NCBI GenBank assembly: GCA_007922225.1
Contig: ML680088.1
Location: forward strand, 16,003,967 to 16,067,966
Direction of reading: 5' to 3'
Length of the DNA: 64,000 bases
Origin: Emydura subglobosa
Taxonomy: Eukaryota > Chordata > Testudines > Chelidae
Shown here piece by piece: positions 59,546-64,000 of the stretch. Each line of letters starts with the position of its first letter. Position 1 is the first letter of the stretch. The notes under the pieces were generated by a model. That model saw only the letters and a program-made list of their open reading frames with translations. It made no database searches and was not told where the DNA came from. A program made the translations under genes and the position numbers.

Positions 59546-62500
59546 CATGAGTAAACCAACAATAAACAGTCTAGTGTATCATGTGGTAGTGGAGGAAGTA
59601 CCTTGGTAGGGAAACAGATTTCAAAATGAACATTTGATCTTGCTCAAATGTAGAGATTGACAGTAGAACTTTTTTTTAAAGGTTCTTCATGGAGAAAAAG
59701 TGATTTTATTTAAAAAACAAAACCCATCCATTAGATAAGAAATCTCACTTCCCTTGTCAAAGGGGAAAAAAAATCCTTGAAACTTTTATTGAGAAACCCA
59801 AAGCAGATCTGTTTGAGAGGTATGCTATTTCAAGCCCTAGCCACTTTGCCCATTCATGAAGTAGGCCTGGAGGTGGTGAACTAGGAGAGGAACTGGATGG
59901 ACCAATGCCAAGCATAATACCTTTTCAGAGGTTGACTGGAGCTTTCCTGTCCCCCAATGGTAGGCTCCATATAGAACCTGTTGAGTCACAGTTGTGACAA
60001 GTTAATTGTTCCCTCTCTACAAAGCCGATGAAATCATAACCCTGTCATTCTTTATCACCAGACATTTCTCCTTCCAGTTAGATTTGGTGAATGTTATTCA
60101 CATGATGAAACACTGAGCAAGGGACCATACTTCCCTTCAGCAATTGGGGGTGATCTCAGAGGCTGCAGCTTTTTAGTGTGACATGGTTAGCCAAGGCTAT
60201 CACAACTTCTAATATCTCTAGCTTTATTTTTGAAGTAACAGTGGCTCGCTGTAGAATTAAGCTAGTTGTAGGGCCACCTGTAAAAAAGCAAGGAATTGTT
60301 TGGGGTGGATCTCCATAACAAACAAAGGAATGTTCTGAATCCAAGGAATATTCTCCTTATCCCAAATCTTGCTCCTTTCTGCTTAACCCTTTCAGATCCT
60401 CCTCCCAAGCAGCCCTGTCTCTGATGCCAGTTGGCAGAAAATTTATCCCACTTCAGATCTGTGGATGGCCCAGTTCATGCAAATAGTTCAAGGGATAATC
60501 GTTCACTATAGTTTTACCTTGGCCTCATGACTGCCCTGTTGCAGGTTCACTCAGTATTGTCCAGTAAGCAAAAAGGCTCCAAACTTTTATCTTTTATGTG
60601 TTTTCAAAATTGTGTTACTCATGCTTACTTTAGGGCAGGTCAGCATCTATTCAGCAATATTCAAAGATATTCAATCGGAGTAGTACAGGCTGCTTTGGTT
60701 GGAAAGGCTGTTGTCTCAAGATTGTATGTGCAAAAACACAACTGCATCATCTTTGTCTCCCATTACCAGTCACTCCTGATTACTTCTGAGTCTAAGTAAG
60801 TTTAGTAGAAATGTTCTAATCTGCTCTTGATTTAAACCCACCTTCTCTATTGATCCTCTTTATATTTTCAGTATGTCTGTATTCTTCTCTTACCCTATCT
60901 ACTTCCTGTTATCTTTTCCACTTGCAACATGGTTCCTGGGGAAGTTTTATCGACTGAGGTGTGAAAGGAGCATAGTCTTCTATAGAAAGTGATTGACAGT
61001 TTGTCACCTCTGCTTTTTGTTGAGTGGAGTTGGATTAACATCAGGTAAGAGTATTTTCAGGGGGAAGAAAAGACTGGCAAGTCAATTTATCACTAAGTGG
61101 GTTTTCCTTAGTTACCTGCCCATTTTTTGGTTTCTGCTTTTTGTAATGGGCTCAGGTTTGTTCAGTAGCTTTAGTGGCTTTCAGCTTTAGTGGTTTTAGC
61201 GATTTGCAACTTAGATGCAGAAATTAACTGTTCTCGCTTTGAGTATCTGCCATCTTGAAATCAGTCCTTGGTGTGCACATAGGTAGTGAAATAACACAGC
61301 AACACCTATGGTATCCATTACAATAGGCAATGGCTTGGGTTCTGGGTACTTCAAATTTAATCTTAATGGAAACTTCTTTTTTTCTCATTTGTTCTGAGCT
61401 TCACTATTGAAGCTAATTCTTAACAATATCAGTTATCATAGTTTCTCACCTCTTATAACAATGATAGAGTATTAACAAAAGTCTAAAGGGTTTTCTCTGC
61501 AATAATCAGAAATGTTATGGGAATTTTTATGTGCAGATCCTTTAAAATGAACTTGCTCGCAAGGAAGAGGGCACATACAGCTGTTTTACCATGATATAAA
61601 TAACGAAAGAGCTTAGAGTTTTCGGTCAAGGTCAAGGCCTTTTTGTGCTAGATGCCATATAAACATAGAGGTGGACATGTGCTTGCTCCAGTGGTCTGTA
61701 CTCTTAAAATCTTAAGGGACGAAGACTATTGTGTTTGAAACAGCACAGAAAAATTGAAAACGCTGGTTTTTTACATGGTAGGAGCCTGGAGAAAGAGCCG
61801 GCAACCTGGTATCTGAAGTGGGGGTAGATTTATATCTTATGCCTCATACAGTTGATTGAAATCTCTGTGGTTAGGCCTGTGAAGTGGCTTTACCATTGCC
61901 CCAAAGATAGTCCGTACTGCATGTTTATGTGACTAACATCGCTATAATCCTGGAATCTTAAAATTCCACCTGCCTGCAGAAAAGGAGATTCTTATTCATA
62001 ATGAGGTCCAGCGGTCCATTTCTGCTCAATGCATCTTGCCTCCTCTGAGAAGTTTACTAGTTTTTCATCTGCCTCTTCAGCTTCAAACAGGCAGACTATC
62101 TCTTTCCTGCTGCAGAGCAAATAAAATAAACTACAATTGGCTTAAAATCTCCAGGTTCTTGGGTCTGCCATTATTGGTGGGCAGGTGGGTGTGTGTGAGA
62201 TTCCTTTCCTCACCGTGGTTACTGGGACTCTCTACTCTGCTCACGCATAGTGGAGTACAGCATGGTAGAGAACCACAAGAAAGGGAATGCTGGAAACTGG
62301 TCTGTGCACCTCCCTGCTGACTTAGTGCCATGGTGGAGATCTGTGCCTGTTCAGTGGAGACCCATGACCCTCCAACTGCTTAGGCTGAGGCAAGGTTTCC
62401 TGAATCCTTTCTCACTCAGGCAGAAAAGCTGTTGGGAGGAGGAGGTGACAGCAGCAGCTCTTCAGCAGTAAAATCCTTCAGGCCCAGCCAGTTGCTTCCC

Positions 62501-62599
62501 TGCCATCCCGTGGATCATAGCAGAGACTGAAGGGACCTTCAAAGAGTCAGGGAAGCTCTCTGCTCATGTAGCGCTGATTGACTGCAGCTGCTGCAGGTA
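59546..62599. other. Intron 9 stretch, nothing firmly assigned
   Basis: No exon, RNA gene or transposon domain that I can support. The last 500 bp (about 62030-62599) could be the 5' part of the DIRS-type copy that follows, but no gag-like motif was readable. Confidence 0.4.
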
Positions 62600-64000
62600 G
62601 CAGGGTACTACTAACAGGGATCCAAGAGCAAGGAGGTTCTAACATGGGGCCCTTCCTTCATTCTGTAGCATATCCTCTGCCTGCTGTTGCAGAGACCCAG
62701 CAGAGTCAACAAAGAAGACTTAATGACATCAGGAAACTTGAAGGATGCCTATCTCCAAATCCCCATTTGCAGTCTCTCAGATGCTTCCTTCACTTTGCTT
62801 TTGGAGTACAGCACTACCAGTACAGTACTCTACTTTGCACTTTGATTTAGCAGCAGTACCACTAGTGTTCAAAAAACTGCTGTTGTGTAAATAGTACCCC
62901 TCAGACAGGGCAGCATCTGTATCTTCCCTTTCCGGGGTGACCTCCAGATCATCCAGAGTCAGTGTTATAGATGATAAGGATACTGAGAGCCATAGTTTTG
63001 TGATAAAATTGAGAAGTCAGTTACCACCACCTCAGCAGATTTCCCATCTCAGAGTGAAGATACACAGTCCTCCAGACAATTTTCTTATTACAGGGAAGAA
63101 AAGAGAAGCTGTGAGAAATCCTATCAAACAGTTAACCTCTCAAAGGAAGGTACCCCATTTATGTGCATCAGTCTCTTCTGGGATCAGTGGTCTCCTGTGT
63201 GGCTATTCTGAGTGGGTCTGTGCTCATATGAGGCCAATACAAAGCTTCCTCTTATCCTTCCCTCCACTCTCTCCATTCCTCAATGAAGGTATCTCTCACC
63301 AGGAGGATTCTGAGGTCATTGAGATGATGGATGAGTCCAAGCAGATTCAAGTCTGGTTTGCCAACAGGCAAACCTGTCAGGACAGTTATCACCACATATG
63401 TCAGGCTGGAGGGGTGTGGCACTCACACGGGATCAAGGATTGTCCAACTGATCTGGTCCAAATGAGAATGAATGCAATATAAACTGATGAGCACTCAGGG
63501 CATCCTGATATGGTCTCAAGGTTCTGCTTCCTTATCTGGACTCCACTTGTGCTGAGCATAAGACGACACCTAAACCATGTCATTCATCAACAAGCAAGAG
63601 CTACAGGCCTCTGAAGAGCTCATCTCCTGACGACTTTGGCAGAGGTGAATCTGTGGTTAATCCATGAATGATAGCAGCAGCAAAAAGCGAGTTCATTCAG
63701 AATGGGAACAAGACCCAGAGGCTTTTCATCTCCTGGTAAGGAATTTGGTCCCCCGGTGATACATCTGTTTGCCTTGCACCTGAATCACAAGGTTCTGTGG
63801 TGTTTCTCACCAGAAGGATCATAAAGTCAAGTCAAAAGATGCCCTGCAAAGGTGGCCCAAGGGACCCTTATATCTTCCTATTCTCACCAGAGTGCAACTG
63901 AAGATGAGTGCCCCTTCCCACCTGGTAATTCTGGTAACACTGTTTTGGTTAAGGAGGGCTTGATTCTCTGGAGTTGACATGGCACAAAGATCTCTCATCT
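62600..64000 (+). mobile_element. DIRS-type retroelement copy D (RT/RNase H), incomplete
   Basis: NLKDAYLQIP near 62740 and, one frame over, RCFLHFAFGVQHYQYSTLL near 62775-62835 are reverse transcriptase motifs of DIRS elements. HMRPIQSFLLSF near 63230, MMDESKQIQVWFA near 63330, TMSFINKQE near 63575 and IHLFALHLNHKVLWCFSPEG near 63760-63820 follow the RNase H region in the expected order. Stops and frameshifts throughout. The recombinase part, if present, lies beyond the window. Confidence 0.75.

Larger units (their letters stand above)
57358..64000 (+). other. RYK: RYK intron 9, running out of the window
   Basis: At least 6.6 kb, phase 1. It contains CR1 pieces on both strands and a DIRS-type remnant that is cut by the window end. 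The stretch 59546-62599 holds nothing I can assign. The next kinase exon was not found before position 64000. Confidence 0.85.

Noticed and set aside
62937..63482. 181-codon ORF as a novel exon
   Set aside because: Lies between DIRS reverse transcriptase and RNase H motifs in the right order; no splice sites in RYK phase were found.
1..64000. CRISPR arrays, bacterial operons, tRNA or rRNA genes
   Set aside because: Spliced vertebrate gene and sauropsid-type repeats throughout; no regularly spaced direct repeats and no tRNA cloverleaf or rRNA sequence was seen.

Overview
This is vertebrate genomic DNA, most likely from a turtle. It carries the 5' two-thirds of one host gene on the + strand, RYK, which encodes the Wnt-binding, atypical (kinase-dead) receptor tyrosine kinase. 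Nine exons can be placed to the base: 2450-2711, 32652-32773, 34269-34368, 35874-36008, 38285-38341, 40223-40367, 45814-45914, 53374-53499 and 57271-57357. All have GT-AG borders and all intron phases agree. Together they encode 378 residues plus one base: signal peptide, WIF domain, KRRK cleavage site, transmembrane helix, Ser/Thr-rich juxtamembrane segment and the start of the kinase N-lobe (glycine loop and VKT lysine). The rest of the kinase domain lies beyond position 64000. No second host gene was found on either strand.

Layout. Positions 1-2040 are upstream DNA without a recognisable gene. At about 2040-2720 a CpG-island promoter with GC boxes and an NRF1-type palindrome runs into exon 1. 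Intron 1 (30 kb) starts with a degenerate minisatellite and then holds a dense set of transposable elements. Introns 2-5 are short and almost free of repeats, except for a near-perfect 120-bp-arm hairpin element in intron 5. Introns 6, 7 and 9 are again rich in elements.

The mobile elements support the turtle assignment. There are at least six CR1-type LINE pieces, four same-strand DIRS-type (tyrosine-recombinase) retroelement remnants, an APE-type LINE with an inverted 5' half, an hAT transposase C-terminus, a MYB/SANT-type DNA transposon, and many short inverted-repeat transposons. For several of these the terminal repeats and target-site duplications can be read directly. Several are nested, which gives relative ages. 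The species call rests on my memory of repeat families and not on a database search.

The most interesting host-gene signal is at exon 8. Nine bases upstream of the normal AG acceptor is a TG that, used as a non-canonical 3' splice site, would add exactly three residues (Ser-Ser-Gly) at the place where I recall mammalian RYK isoforms differing. Exon 1 also has a 10-codon upstream ORF and an open in-frame N-terminal extension.
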